Assembly (NCBI GenBank): GCA_964608735.1
Contig: CAZSPL010000077.1
Span: 1 to 15,316 of the forward strand
Reading direction: 5' to 3'
Source: CAZSPL01 sp964608735
GTDB lineage: Bacteria; JAJVIF01; JAPKYR01; CAZSPL01
Length of the DNA: 15,316 bases
Shown: positions 8,250-15,095 of the stretch, in pieces
Position numbering within the stretch: the first letter of the stretch is position 1
Layout of the letters: every line of letters starts with the position of its first letter
The notes under the pieces: generated by a model
Told to the model about the DNA's origin: nothing
Databases searched by the model: none
What the model saw: the letters and a program-made list of their open reading frames with translations, nothing else
Translations under genes and position numbers: made by a program

Positions 8250-8273
8250 AAGCCGTGCAACACATCGCACGGC
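8247..8273 (-). terminator. Intrinsic terminator between metK and metH
   Basis: A perfect 7-bp GC-rich stem, GCCGTGC (8273–8267) with GCACGGC (8258–8252), encloses an 8-base loop and runs straight into five T residues on the minus strand. It is 28 bases before the metH start. With so little room for a second promoter, metH may depend on read-through, or the stem may act as an attenuator. Confidence 0.85.
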
Positions 8274-8305
8274 GGGAATATCACGAGAAGTTGCGCTCGG
8301 GCCGG

Positions 8306-9499
8306 CTATATCCCGGCATCCCTCTTCAACTGGTCGGCTTTGTCGGTCCGTTCCCACGAGAGGTCGAGGTCGGGGCGTCCGAAATGGCCGTACGATGCCA
8401 CCTGCCGGTATATCGGCCGCCTCAGGTCGAGGTCGCGGATTATTGCGCCGGGCCTGAGATCGAAGTTTGAATGCACGATTTCGAGCAGCTTGCCGTCATC
8501 GATTTTCCCGGTGCCGAAAGTGTTGACATTGAGGCTGAGCGGTTCGGCGACGCCGATAGCGTAGCTCAACTGTATCTCGCACCTGTCGGCGATCCCGGCT
8601 TTCACGATATTCTTCGCGACCCATCTCGATGCATATGACGCGGAGCGGTCGACCTTGGTGGGATCCTTGCCGCTGAATGCGCCGCCGCCGTGACGCGCGC
8701 TTCCGCCATATGTATCGACGATGATCTTCCGCCCGGTCAGCCCCGAGTCGGCCTTGGGACCGCCTTCGACGAACCTTCCCGAAGGGTTCACAAGGATGCG
8801 CGTTTTCTTGTTCATATATTTTTTCGGGATGACCGCCTTGATGACATGCTCCTCGATCTCCGAATAAAGCTCCTCCTGGGTCATCTTGGGCGAATGCTGC
8901 GAGCTGACGAGAATGGTGTGCAGGTCGACCGGCTCGCCGTTGACATAGCGCACCGTAACCTGGCTCTTCCCATCGGGACGCAGTCCGTTGATTATGCCTT
9001 CCTTGCGCGCCTGGGCGAGCCTTCGCGTAAGGGCGTGCGCGAGGCTGATTGGCAGCGGCATAAGCTCGGGAGTTTCGCGCGCGGCATAGCCGAACATCAT
9101 GCCCTGGTCGCCGGCGCCGAGACGCGCTATCTCATCGACGCTTCCCGCGCCTCTTACCTCGAGCGCGTCCTCGACCCCGCCCTTGATATCCGGAGACTGT
9201 TCGTCAAGAGTGACGATGACGCCGCATGTGTCGCCGTCGAAGCCGTACTTCGCGCGCGTGTAGCCGATATCCTTGATGACCGAGCGCGCGAGCTTGGAAA
9301 TATCGACATAAACCCTCGTGGTAATCTCACCCATCACGAGGACAAGGCCGGTGGTAACCGCGCATTCGCAAGCCACCTTGGCCATGTTGTCATCTTTATA
9401 GATGGCATCGAGCACCGAGTCCGAGATCTGGTCGCAGACCTTGTCGGGGTGTCCCTCGGTAACCGATTCGCTGCTGAAAAAGAATTCTCTGTCTTTCAC
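8306..9499 (-). CDS. metK: S-adenosylmethionine synthase (methionine adenosyltransferase)
   Basis: The 397-residue protein matches MetK along its whole length. Signatures seen are SVTEGHPDKVCDQISD (12–27), GAGDQGMMFGYA (128–139, ATP and methionine binding), NPSGRFVEGGPKADSGLTGR around 238–257, and GGGAFSGKDPTKVDRSA (271–287, the glycine-rich P-loop-like motif). It makes S-adenosylmethionine from methionine and ATP in the cytoplasm. The start is GTG at 9499, fixed by the family N-terminus and a GGAGG 8 bases upstream. The gene has its own strong promoter with a palindrome and a long leader, and a terminator follows its stop at 8306, before metH. The metK–metH pairing makes a methionine-cycle unit. 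Nothing in the protein looks broken or unusual. Confidence 0.98.
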   Translation of the reverse strand: MKDREFFFSSESVTEGHPDKVCDQISDSVLDAIYKDDNMAKVACECAVTTGLVLVMGEITTRVYVDISKLARSVIKDIGYTRAKYGFDGDTCGVIVTLDEQSPDIKGGVEDALEVRGAGSVDEIARLGAGDQGMMFGYAARETPELMPLPISLAHALTRRLAQARKEGIINGLRPDGKSQVTVRYVNGEPVDLHTILVSSQHSPKMTQEELYSEIEEHVIKAVIPKKYMNKKTRILVNPSGRFVEGGPKADSGLTGRKIIVDTYGGSARHGGGAFSGKDPTKVDRSASYASRWVAKNIVKAGIADRCEIQLSYAIGVAEPLSLNVNTFGTGKIDDGKLLEIVHSNFDLRPGAIIRDLDLRRPIYRQVASYGHFGRPDLDLSWERTDKADQLKRDAGI

Positions 9500-9620
9500 T
9501 CCTATGTCCTCCGGTATAGCAATCTGCTAAATTTCCAACCCCGCCCCTTTTTCCGGGAATGGGGAAAGCAATAATATCAAATCAACGCCCGTCATGCCGA
9601 TGGGGGCGTCGGGAAATCAT
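9500..9620 (-). promoter_or_regulatory. Structured 5' leader of metK
   Basis: A predicted 120-base untranslated leader. Near its 5' end is a hairpin at 9609–9585: ACGCCC pairs with GGGCGT, with an inner CAT/ATG stem around the loop CGGC. A second small hairpin at 9529–9517 (TAGCA, loop GAT, TGCTA) stands just before the Shine-Dalgarno GGAGG (9512–9508), which is 8 bases from the GTG start. I see none of the conserved cores of SAM-I, SAM-II or SAH riboswitches. The first hairpin is followed by the semi-T-rich TTGATTTGATATTATTG, so attenuation is possible but unproven. Confidence 0.5.
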
Positions 9621-9654
9621 CAAGCAATATATCACAATTAAGTGATAATATCAA
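9571..9654 (-). repeat. Ten-base direct repeat TTGATATTAT before metK
   Basis: The minus-strand sequence TTGATATTAT occurs at 9654–9645, where it forms the promoter -35, and again exactly at 9580–9571 within the leader. Start-to-start spacing is 74 bases. The second copy has no matching -10 that I can see. Confidence 0.7.
9626..9654 (-). promoter_or_regulatory. metK promoter with an operator-like palindrome between -35 and -10
   Basis: On the minus strand TTGATA (9654–9649), a 17-base spacer and TATATT (9631–9626) form a strong sigma70-type promoter, five of six matches at each box. A perfect inverted repeat TATCAC–6–GTGATA (9630–9647) fills the spacer and overlaps one base pair or two of the -10 box. 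The predicted start of transcription is about 9620, some 120 bases before the metK GTG. A repressor bound here would block RNA polymerase. Confidence 0.75.
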
Positions 9655-9664
9655 GATGGGAAGG

Positions 9665-10513
9665 TCAGTTTCTGAGGAAGAAATCGACGACCGTAATTAT
9701 ATTCTCTGACGCCGAATTTAATTTCGCATCGTCCCTGGTCTGTAGAGCGGTCTTGTCCGCGTCGGCGGCCGATGTCCTGCCGTCGAGAAGGTTTAGCATC
9801 GCCCTCAAGGCGATGAGGTCATCGTCGGTGATGTTGTCATGTACCGGCTGCGACATATAGAAGCCGCTCTCCCCGATAGCGAGGTCGAGGTTGCTTATGG
9901 CTTCGGGTATGGAATAAACCCCGCGCGCGGTCTTCTCGATATTAGCTCCCGCGAGGGCGGTCCTCACGTCGGCGTCGAGGTTTTCGCCAAGCGCGGAAAC
10001 CAGGCTGGTGATTGCCTCGTCGATGTTGCCGCTGCGGGATTGCACCCACCCGATGCCGCTGAATGCTTCGGCGATATCGCGCCCGCTCGCGTTAATATGT
10101 TCGGCGAACTTCGTTTCGGCGGCAGCGAGGTTTCCTGCGCGGTATGCCGCCCATCCCTTGGACAAGGCATCGTTCGGCAGCGTTACATTGCCGAGATTAG
10201 TGCCACCGGTCCCGGTAGTATCAAACGCTATACGCCGCAAGCGGAATTCCGGGTTCTGGTTTACGAGGATGAGGATTCCTTTGGCGGAAGTAATGGGCAC
10301 CGCGAATGCGCCGTCCTGTCCGATTGTGCCGATGGCTGATGTCCCCTGCACGCGGTACTGCCCGCCTTTCAACGGGGTGCCGGATTCGCTTACGATGGTT
10401 CCCTTGAGAATCGTTCCACCGCCGGCACCACCGCCACCGCCGCCGCAGGATACATGTAACAGCGCGATTATCGCGAGGATTATTGTCAGCCTGGTTATGT
10501 TCGAAAATTTCAT
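9665..10513 (-). CDS. Lipoprotein with an Ig/carboxypeptidase-regulatory-like region and TPR-like repeats
   Basis: The 282-residue protein begins with a lipoprotein signal (KFSNITRLTIILAIIALLHV) and lipobox LHVSC, so Cys23 should be lipidated. A poly-glycine stretch follows (24–33). Residues 34–113 contain LKGTIVSESGTPLKGGQYRV and a GTIGQDGAFAV segment, the pattern of carboxypeptidase-regulatory-like beta domains. Residues 117–184 look like two tetratricopeptide repeats (SKGWAAYRAGNLAAAETKF; GIGWVQSRSGNIDEAITSL), with more helical sequence to the end. No catalytic residues are visible. It is likely a surface or periplasmic scaffold. The start has AAAGGTGA close upstream. It follows the protease by 18 bases and so is probably co-expressed with it. 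It may act as a partner or substrate adaptor of the protease, but that is inference. Its stop lies right before the metK promoter. Confidence 0.85.
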   Translation of the reverse strand: MKFSNITRLTIILAIIALLHVSCGGGGGGAGGGTILKGTIVSESGTPLKGGQYRVQGTSAIGTIGQDGAFAVPITSAKGILILVNQNPEFRLRRIAFDTTGTGGTNLGNVTLPNDALSKGWAAYRAGNLAAAETKFAEHINASGRDIAEAFSGIGWVQSRSGNIDEAITSLVSALGENLDADVRTALAGANIEKTARGVYSIPEAISNLDLAIGESGFYMSQPVHDNITDDDLIALRAMLNLLDGRTSAADADKTALQTRDDAKLNSASENIITVVDFFLRN

Positions 10514-10531
10514 CGGTCACCTTTGAAGCGC

Positions 10532-12088
10532 TTATGGCTTGTGCGTGATTATCATCGCCGGGTATTCAACCCCCCCGTGCGACGCTCGGATCGATATTTC
10601 CACGGGCCCGTATACGACCGGCCATGTCAACAGGCCGATAAACCTGTCCGTATCTATCTTCACCATCGGTATCTGGACCGGCGGCGCGAAATCCGGGAGA
10701 GCTGTCGCGGCAAGGGAACCGTTATCGATTGATTTCAACAGCTCCACGTAGACATAGACATTCTCGGGATAAATGGGAGATGCAAACACGCCGGCTTTCA
10801 AGGCATCGTTACGCCCGATTGGCGAATCCGCGAGAGCATCACGATACTGGACGATGCCGTAGCCGAGATAGTCGTCGACGCCGTCGCCGTCGTTGTCTGG
10901 ACCGCCCAGGTTCTTTGCATTTTCATCTATCCGTTGCCTGACTTCCAGCGCAGACAAACCGGGCTCTTTCATCATCAGGAGCGCGGCAAGAGCGGTTACC
11001 TGTGGCGCGGAGAATGAAGTACCGGTGGCCCACCCGTAGTCGCGCCCCTTGATAATCGGGCCGATCAGATCGCCGAGGTTCCCGGGAAGGGTTGTGTATA
11101 TTGACAGACCCGGGGCGACAACTTCGCACTGGTCCTGCCCATAGTTGGAGAAATCGGTTTTTTCAAGGTTATTTGTAATCGCCCCCACGGCGATGACTTC
11201 TCTGAACGCCGCAGGGAAATTAAGTCCGCTCGGAGCGGTATCATAGTCGCCATAGGCGCTGTCGTTACCGGCGGATGCAACGAGTATCACACCTTTGGCG
11301 GCGGCATTTTTAATCGCCGTCTGTTCAACCGATGATGTCCCCGGGCCACCGAACGACATGTTGATGACCCGCGCCCCCGCGGACACCGCGTAGTCAATTG
11401 CCGCGGCTTCCTCGAACAGCGTGGTTGTAAGCTCATCGCCGCCGAGTACCTTGAGCGGGAGAAGCCGAACTTTCCAGCAAAGACCGGCTATCCCCACCCC
11501 GTTGTCGGTTGTGGCGGCGATGATACCGGCAACCGCCGTACCATGGCCATGCGGGTCGGACAGGTCGGAAACTTCCTCGCCCGGCCTGAGATTCGCGCCG
11601 CCGATAATATTCCCCTGCAAATCCGGATGCCCGATTGCAATACCCGTGTCAATTACAGCCACCGTGACACTCGAATTCCCCGTGAACAGCTCCCAGCCAT
11701 CCTTGGCATCGATTATATCCAGGTTCGACTGAAATGCGATCTTCGGGTCGTCAGGGACAACATGAGCGTGCCTGGGGAAATTCGGGGAGATTTCCGCCCC
11801 TGTTGACTGGCATTCCCTGCTGAATTCGCCCGATGCCGCCTGCCTGAATGGGTACTGCAGCCTGAGCATCTGCAAGGGCTCATACGAGTTGATCACCGGC
11901 GCGCCGAGGAATTCGCCGCTTTCGACGGCCTTCGTGAATGCGGGGGCATCCGACAGTTGTACGATGGTCTCGCGGTCGATTGATACTCCCATGTATGCTG
12001 AATCCGGCGCATCCGCCTGCAAGCCGGAGACGGCATTGGACAGCAACAGCAACAGGAGAAATATGATAAGGAAAATCTTCGGTTTCAT
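10532..12088 (-). CDS. Secreted subtilisin-like serine protease (S8 family)
   Basis: The 518-residue precursor starts with a clear signal peptide (1–25, a run of Leu after MKPKIF). Residues 26–130 are a probable prodomain with little similarity I can name. The S8 catalytic domain spans about 131–425. The triad is Asp147 in VAVIDTGIAIGHPDL, His182 in DPHGHGTAVAG, and Ser358 in GTSFSAPQV, with oxyanion Asn275 in ASAGND. All are intact, so it should be active. DNDGDGVDDYLGYG (398–411) is a calcium-binding-like acidic loop, and the last 90 residues look like a beta-rich appendage. There is no LPXTG or other anchor, so it is secreted or periplasmic. The Shine-Dalgarno GGAAG lies before ATG 12088. 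Only 18 bases separate its stop from the next gene, a lipoprotein, so the two form an operon. Its substrate is unknown. Confidence 0.95.
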   Translation of the reverse strand: MKPKIFLIIFLLLLLLSNAVSGLQADAPDSAYMGVSIDRETIVQLSDAPAFTKAVESGEFLGAPVINSYEPLQMLRLQYPFRQAASGEFSRECQSTGAEISPNFPRHAHVVPDDPKIAFQSNLDIIDAKDGWELFTGNSSVTVAVIDTGIAIGHPDLQGNIIGGANLRPGEEVSDLSDPHGHGTAVAGIIAATTDNGVGIAGLCWKVRLLPLKVLGGDELTTTLFEEAAAIDYAVSAGARVINMSFGGPGTSSVEQTAIKNAAAKGVILVASAGNDSAYGDYDTAPSGLNFPAAFREVIAVGAITNNLEKTDFSNYGQDQCEVVAPGLSIYTTLPGNLGDLIGPIIKGRDYGWATGTSFSAPQVTALAALLMMKEPGLSALEVRQRIDENAKNLGGPDNDGDGVDDYLGYGIVQYRDALADSPIGRNDALKAGVFASPIYPENVYVYVELLKSIDNGSLAATALPDFAPPVQIPMVKIDTDRFIGLLTWPVVYGPVEISIRASHGGVEYPAMIITHKP

Positions 12089-12118
12089 ATTTAAACTTCC
12101 AGTTTAATATCCACTACA

Positions 12119-12147
12119 TATATAATCCGCTTCCAGGCATAAGTAAA
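12119..12147 (-). promoter_or_regulatory. Possible promoter for the protease–lipoprotein pair
   Basis: On the minus strand TTTACT (12147–12142) and TATATA (12124–12119) are spaced by exactly 17 bases. The -35 element overlaps the T-run of the preceding terminator, and the ATG at 12088 follows about 30 bases on. Each box matches consensus at four of six positions. Confidence 0.4.
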
Positions 12148-12168
12148 GCCCGGAAATTATCCCGGGCT
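12147..12168 (-). terminator. Intrinsic terminator after the Gly-rich secreted protein gene
   Basis: A perfect 7-bp stem, AGCCCGG paired with CCGGGCT, encloses an 8-base loop. On the minus strand it is followed by the weak T-run TTTACTT. It lies about 35 bases past the stop at 12203 and before the protease gene. The short T-run makes it moderate in strength. Confidence 0.65.
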
Positions 12169-12202
12169 GTGAATTAACACTGATTATACAATCCCGACAC
12201 CG

Positions 12203-13411
12203 TTACTCCATCTGGATGTCGCTTCTCCAGACGAATTCCTGGAGCACGTGGTCTTTCTCGGTTCGCTTGTCGAGGACGTTACCGAGCGGGGTGATGAGGT
12301 CGATGCGGTCGAAGTTGAGCATGGCCATGAAGCCCCAGTCCATTGTGAAGAACCTCCCGAGGTTCAGGTTGATGAACTGGTTGTACATCGTGCCGCCGAA
12401 CCTGAAGGGGTTCTTAACAGCAACGACCATGCCGCGGTCGAGATCGAAGAACATGGTCCCGTTGATTACAATGTCACCCTTGACGTGGGATTCCCTTCTA
12501 CGGGTGTAGTTTTCGTCGAGCAGGTCCATCTCGATGTCCGTCAGGCCGGTGTAATCAATCTGCGCGCACCTGAAGCGGTAGTATGTCCGTATATCCCTGA
12601 GCTCGAATGTGATGGGGATCCTTACCGCTTTGCCGATGAGGGGCACATCCCACCAGAAAGGCGCCCGCCATGATTCTCCGATATGCACCGTATAATCGGG
12701 CAGGACCAGGAAATGGCCCACCTGGAATATCTGGCGTACCGATATCTGCCTCGCGGGATCGAAAATATCCTCATCCTCGGCACGGTACGTTGGGTCGACG
12801 ATTTCGCCGATTGTTTCCAGGCCTGTTACGTCGAGCAGACGTCCGCTGGACGAGATGGTATATCCTATGTCGTTTTCGAAAATAGGAGTCAGGTAGAAAT
12901 TTTCGTTTGGCTGAGTTCTCCCTCCGCCTCCGGGACCGCTGCCGGGGTCGAACGCTCCCTGTTTGGGTTCGTCGCCGCCGCCAAACCCCGTGCCTGTATA
13001 GACAAGGTGCCCGTCGACAAGGTCAACAGGACCGGGGCCCTCGAGGGAAGAGCCCGGACTCATGCCGCCTCCTCCAGACCCGGGGGGACCCTGCTCCCCT
13101 TCGAGCGTATTGGAGAAATCGAGGGCTTCATAGACCGTGAACTCGACCTTCCCATTGACGATCCCGTTGCCGGAACCCTCTATCACTTCATCATAAAGCG
13201 TATTTATCGCGCCGGCGATGAAGTTTCGGTTGGCCCAGCGGGTCTCGAACCCGATGAGGACCGTGAACATCCACATATGAAACCGCTTGCCGGTCTCAGG
13301 GCTGAAGCTCAAGTCCGCGTCGAACTGAAGGGTCGCCTGCCCGGGCGTCTGCAATAGAAGCATGGGCAGAAGAAGCCCGAGCACAAATACCGTTGTAAAG
13401 ACCTTTCTCAT
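12203..13411 (-). CDS. Secreted protein of unknown function with a Gly/Pro-rich linker
   Basis: I do not recognise the family. The start at ATG 13411 is chosen over an upstream ATG (13447) because GAGGTGG lies 8 bases before it and a typical signal peptide (MRKVFTTVFVLGLLLPMLLL, then cleavage near 26) begins there. The mature 402-residue precursor has a first part (about 27–103), a low-complexity Gly/Pro/Ser linker (about 104–168, with GSGGGG, GPGPVD and GSGPGGGG), and a second part (about 169–402) rich in beta-strand patterns. That part includes a GESWRAPFWWDVPLIG segment and KGDIVINGTMFFDLDRGMVV. The layout recalls periplasmic or secreted beta-barrel-like proteins described only as domains of unknown function (the DUF6263 type is one loose resemblance by eye, not tested). 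There are no catalytic motifs, membrane anchor or lipobox. It is followed by a terminator, so it is probably transcribed alone or as the end of the rsfS operon. Confidence 0.8.
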   Translation of the reverse strand: MRKVFTTVFVLGLLLPMLLLQTPGQATLQFDADLSFSPETGKRFHMWMFTVLIGFETRWANRNFIAGAINTLYDEVIEGSGNGIVNGKVEFTVYEALDFSNTLEGEQGPPGSGGGGMSPGSSLEGPGPVDLVDGHLVYTGTGFGGGDEPKQGAFDPGSGPGGGGRTQPNENFYLTPIFENDIGYTISSSGRLLDVTGLETIGEIVDPTYRAEDEDIFDPARQISVRQIFQVGHFLVLPDYTVHIGESWRAPFWWDVPLIGKAVRIPITFELRDIRTYYRFRCAQIDYTGLTDIEMDLLDENYTRRRESHVKGDIVINGTMFFDLDRGMVVAVKNPFRFGGTMYNQFINLNLGRFFTMDWGFMAMLNFDRIDLITPLGNVLDKRTEKDHVLQEFVWRSDIQME

Positions 13412-13453
13412 TGTACAATCCACCTCAGGTAAGGTCTGTAACATCAATCCGTA

Positions 13454-13482
13454 ATGTTAATATAGCTAACTATCTAATTCAA
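13454..13482 (-). promoter_or_regulatory. Possible sigma70-type promoter before the Gly-rich secreted protein gene
   Basis: On the minus strand TTGAAT (13482–13477) and TAACAT (13459–13454) are separated by 17 bases, each matching the consensus at four of six positions. It lies directly after the rsfS stop (13485) and about 40 bases before the ATG at 13411. Support is only moderate because the region is AT-rich. Confidence 0.35.
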
Positions 13483-13484
13483 GG

Positions 13485-13862
13485 CTATACATCGTTATTC
13501 GGAGGAATTGTTTGATGCGCTTCCTCGATGCCATGTTCGTTATATTTAACCGAAGGAAGGTCCGCCCACAATGCCTCGATGTTGTAATAGGTTCGCAGCT
13601 CCGGCTTGAAGACGTGCACCACGAGGTCCCAGAAATCAATCAGGATCCATCCTGAACCGGGATCCCCTTCAATGCCGCGCTGGCGGAAGCCTTCCTTTTT
13701 CAGCCTCTCGACAACCGTGTCGAGGATCACCTTCGCCTGCAGCGCCGATGCCGCGCTTACGATGACCTGGTAATCGACAAAGGGCGTGAATCCCCGCATA
13801 TCGAACAAGGTCACATCTTCGCCTTTCTTTTCAAGGATCGCGTCCAGTGCGGCCTTTACCAT
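13485..13862 (-). CDS. rsfS: Ribosomal silencing factor RsfS (YbeB/Iojap family)
   Basis: The 125-residue protein matches RsfS: EKKGEDVTLFDMRG near the N-terminus, then FVDYQVIVSAAS, then EGDPGSGWILIDFWDLVVHVF, the family's core with the W-x-x-x-D-x-x-D/W-V-V-H-V pattern. RsfS binds ribosomal protein L14 on the 50S subunit and blocks joining to 30S when nutrients are short. The coordinates start at the first ordinary start codon, ATG 13862, but this start has no Shine-Dalgarno sequence and cuts into the family's N-terminal helix. The same frame stays open upstream for 13 codons to an ATA at 13899–13901, which sits 8 bases after a perfect AGGAGG. Translation probably begins there, giving 138 residues. 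A TATAAT-like box at 13933–13938 lies upstream, but I see no good -35. The gene follows the LCP gene, as in many bacteria. Confidence 0.92.
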   Translation of the reverse strand: MVKAALDAILEKKGEDVTLFDMRGFTPFVDYQVIVSAASALQAKVILDTVVERLKKEGFRQRGIEGDPGSGWILIDFWDLVVHVFKPELRTYYNIEALWADLPSVKYNEHGIEEAHQTIPPNNDV

Positions 13863-13898
13863 AGGGGTAAGCTCGACACTTACAATTTTCAGACTACT

Positions 13899-13915
13899 TA
13901 TGGCTTTAACCTCCT
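13899..13915 (-). promoter_or_regulatory. Perfect AGGAGG ribosome binding site in front of an ATA codon (probable rsfS start)
   Basis: On the minus strand AGGAGG occupies 13915–13910, followed by an 8-base spacer and ATA at 13901–13899, in frame with rsfS. The 13 added codons read Ile/Met-Ser-Ser-Leu-Lys-Ile-Val-Ser-Val-Glu-Leu-Thr-Pro before the annotated Met. No ATG, GTG or TTG exists in this frame between the ribosome binding site and 13862. This is either a rare ATA start or a substituted ATG. Confidence 0.65.
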
Positions 13916-13961
13916 GGCGCCTTCAAGCCGTTATTATAAGATAAATTTCGTCGTCTCAGGT

Positions 13962-15029
13962 TCAGTTTTCGCCTTCATCCATGACAAGACTCTCATCGCC
14001 CTGGACTTCCGGTTCATAGGAACTCGATTCCCCGGGGGGATTTTCATCGACCGAAAGTATCTCGCGAACCATTTTGTCAAGCCCCGCATAATCGGGGGCG
14101 AGCGATGCAAGCTTATTGTAGATTATATCAGTTTTAATCGGAACCGAGTGAAATTTAATATTCTCCCTCTGCGCCTGGGTGAAAAATATGAGAATCGCCG
14201 CGATATGCTTGACCGGCATACCCGGGTCAAGCGTGACGCTCTCGTTCACTATTTGAGCGATGTTGTCTATCTTGCCGATCTGCCCGAACCTTAATCCCTG
14301 CTCCCTCAGGGCTTCGAGGAATTTCTGCTGCCTGTCGATCCGGCCGAGGTCACCCATCCTGTCATGCCTGAAACGGACATATTCGAGGGCTTTTCTCCCG
14401 TCAAGTACCTGCAATCCCTTCTTGATATCGATGTGAAGATTGGCTGCACGGTCGTTGTAACGCATGTCGTTTTCGACATCGATCCTGACTCCGCCGAGAG
14501 TATCGATTATCCTGACGAACCCGGAATAGTCGACTTTCACGACCTCGTCGATCTCAACGCCGAGAAAACCCTCGACCGCGCGGTGTACGAGGTCGGCACC
14601 GCCATAGCTGTAAGCGTGGGCGATCTTGTCATAGAAGCCCTTGCCGCGGGGAATCCAAACTATGGTGTCACGCGGGATGGAGACGATGTCGACGGTATCC
14701 CTGCGAAAATCGAGGAACGCCCACATGATGGTGTCGCTCCGCCCGGGGTCATATTCGAGCAGCTCATCGGTTCCGATTATAAGTACCGACAATTGGTCGC
14801 GTCCGAGGATATCGGCGGTTTCGGCAGGCGCCGGGGCATCGCCGAAAAAGAGATAATCCGGCAATGGCTGGATGCCGGATTGGAATAAGAACCAGTACGT
14901 GGCAACCAGCGTTGTAAGAATGAAAGTAATTACCATTCCGAAAGCGATGGTTACCGAGAGGAATATAACATCGCCCCTCGTGCGAAGTACCATCTTGAAC
15001 CGGTTTTTCAGTAATCCGTTAATAGTCAC
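13962..15029 (-). CDS. LytR-CpsA-Psr (LCP) family cell-envelope glycopolymer ligase
   Basis: The protein has 355 residues: a short basic cytoplasmic N-terminus, one membrane helix at about 21–48, and an extracytoplasmic LCP domain at about 78–300. Visible LCP signatures are LIIGTDE (83–89), RSDTIMW with Arg97 and Asp100, SIPRDT with Arg120 and Asp121, and FRHDRMGDLGRIDRQQ (220–235), holding the Arg/Asp residues that bind the polyprenyl-pyrophosphate. LCP enzymes move glycopolymers from undecaprenyl-phosphate carriers to peptidoglycan or protein. The acidic C-terminal tail (about 327–355) is poorly conserved in such proteins. The chosen start is GTG at 15029. ATG at residue 13 is an alternative just before the membrane helix, and neither has a good Shine-Dalgarno sequence. 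The actual polymer moved cannot be read from the sequence. Position between yqeK and rsfS is a common arrangement. Confidence 0.9.
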   Translation of the reverse strand: MTINGLLKNRFKMVLRTRGDVIFLSVTIAFGMVITFILTTLVATYWFLFQSGIQPLPDYLFFGDAPAPAETADILGRDQLSVLIIGTDELLEYDPGRSDTIMWAFLDFRRDTVDIVSIPRDTIVWIPRGKGFYDKIAHAYSYGGADLVHRAVEGFLGVEIDEVVKVDYSGFVRIIDTLGGVRIDVENDMRYNDRAANLHIDIKKGLQVLDGRKALEYVRFRHDRMGDLGRIDRQQKFLEALREQGLRFGQIGKIDNIAQIVNESVTLDPGMPVKHIAAILIFFTQAQRENIKFHSVPIKTDIIYNKLASLAPDYAGLDKMVREILSVDENPPGESSSYEPEVQGDESLVMDEGEN

Positions 15030-15095
15030 GATTATAGCAACTTCAAGGCCGCATCAAAAATCCCGGGTGGAAGGCGCGGCACGGTCATTCGCCTG

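Noticed and set aside
8690..9574. 294-residue plus-strand open frame
   Set aside because: It is antisense to metK, which is certain. The reading frame follows from GC-biased codon use in metK and the product resembles nothing known.
9500..9664. SAM-I, SAM-II or SAH riboswitch upstream of metK
   Set aside because: The conserved cores (including the GGAGGGA/GCAACC pattern of SAM-I) are not present. Only simple hairpins are seen.
13412..13447. Upstream ATG (13447) for the Gly-rich secreted protein
   Set aside because: It would add 12 polar residues before a signal peptide that has its own good ribosome binding site.
15014..15045. TATAAT-like box directly before the LCP GTG
   Set aside because: It is only a few bases from the start codon and lacks a -35 at proper spacing, so it would need leaderless translation.
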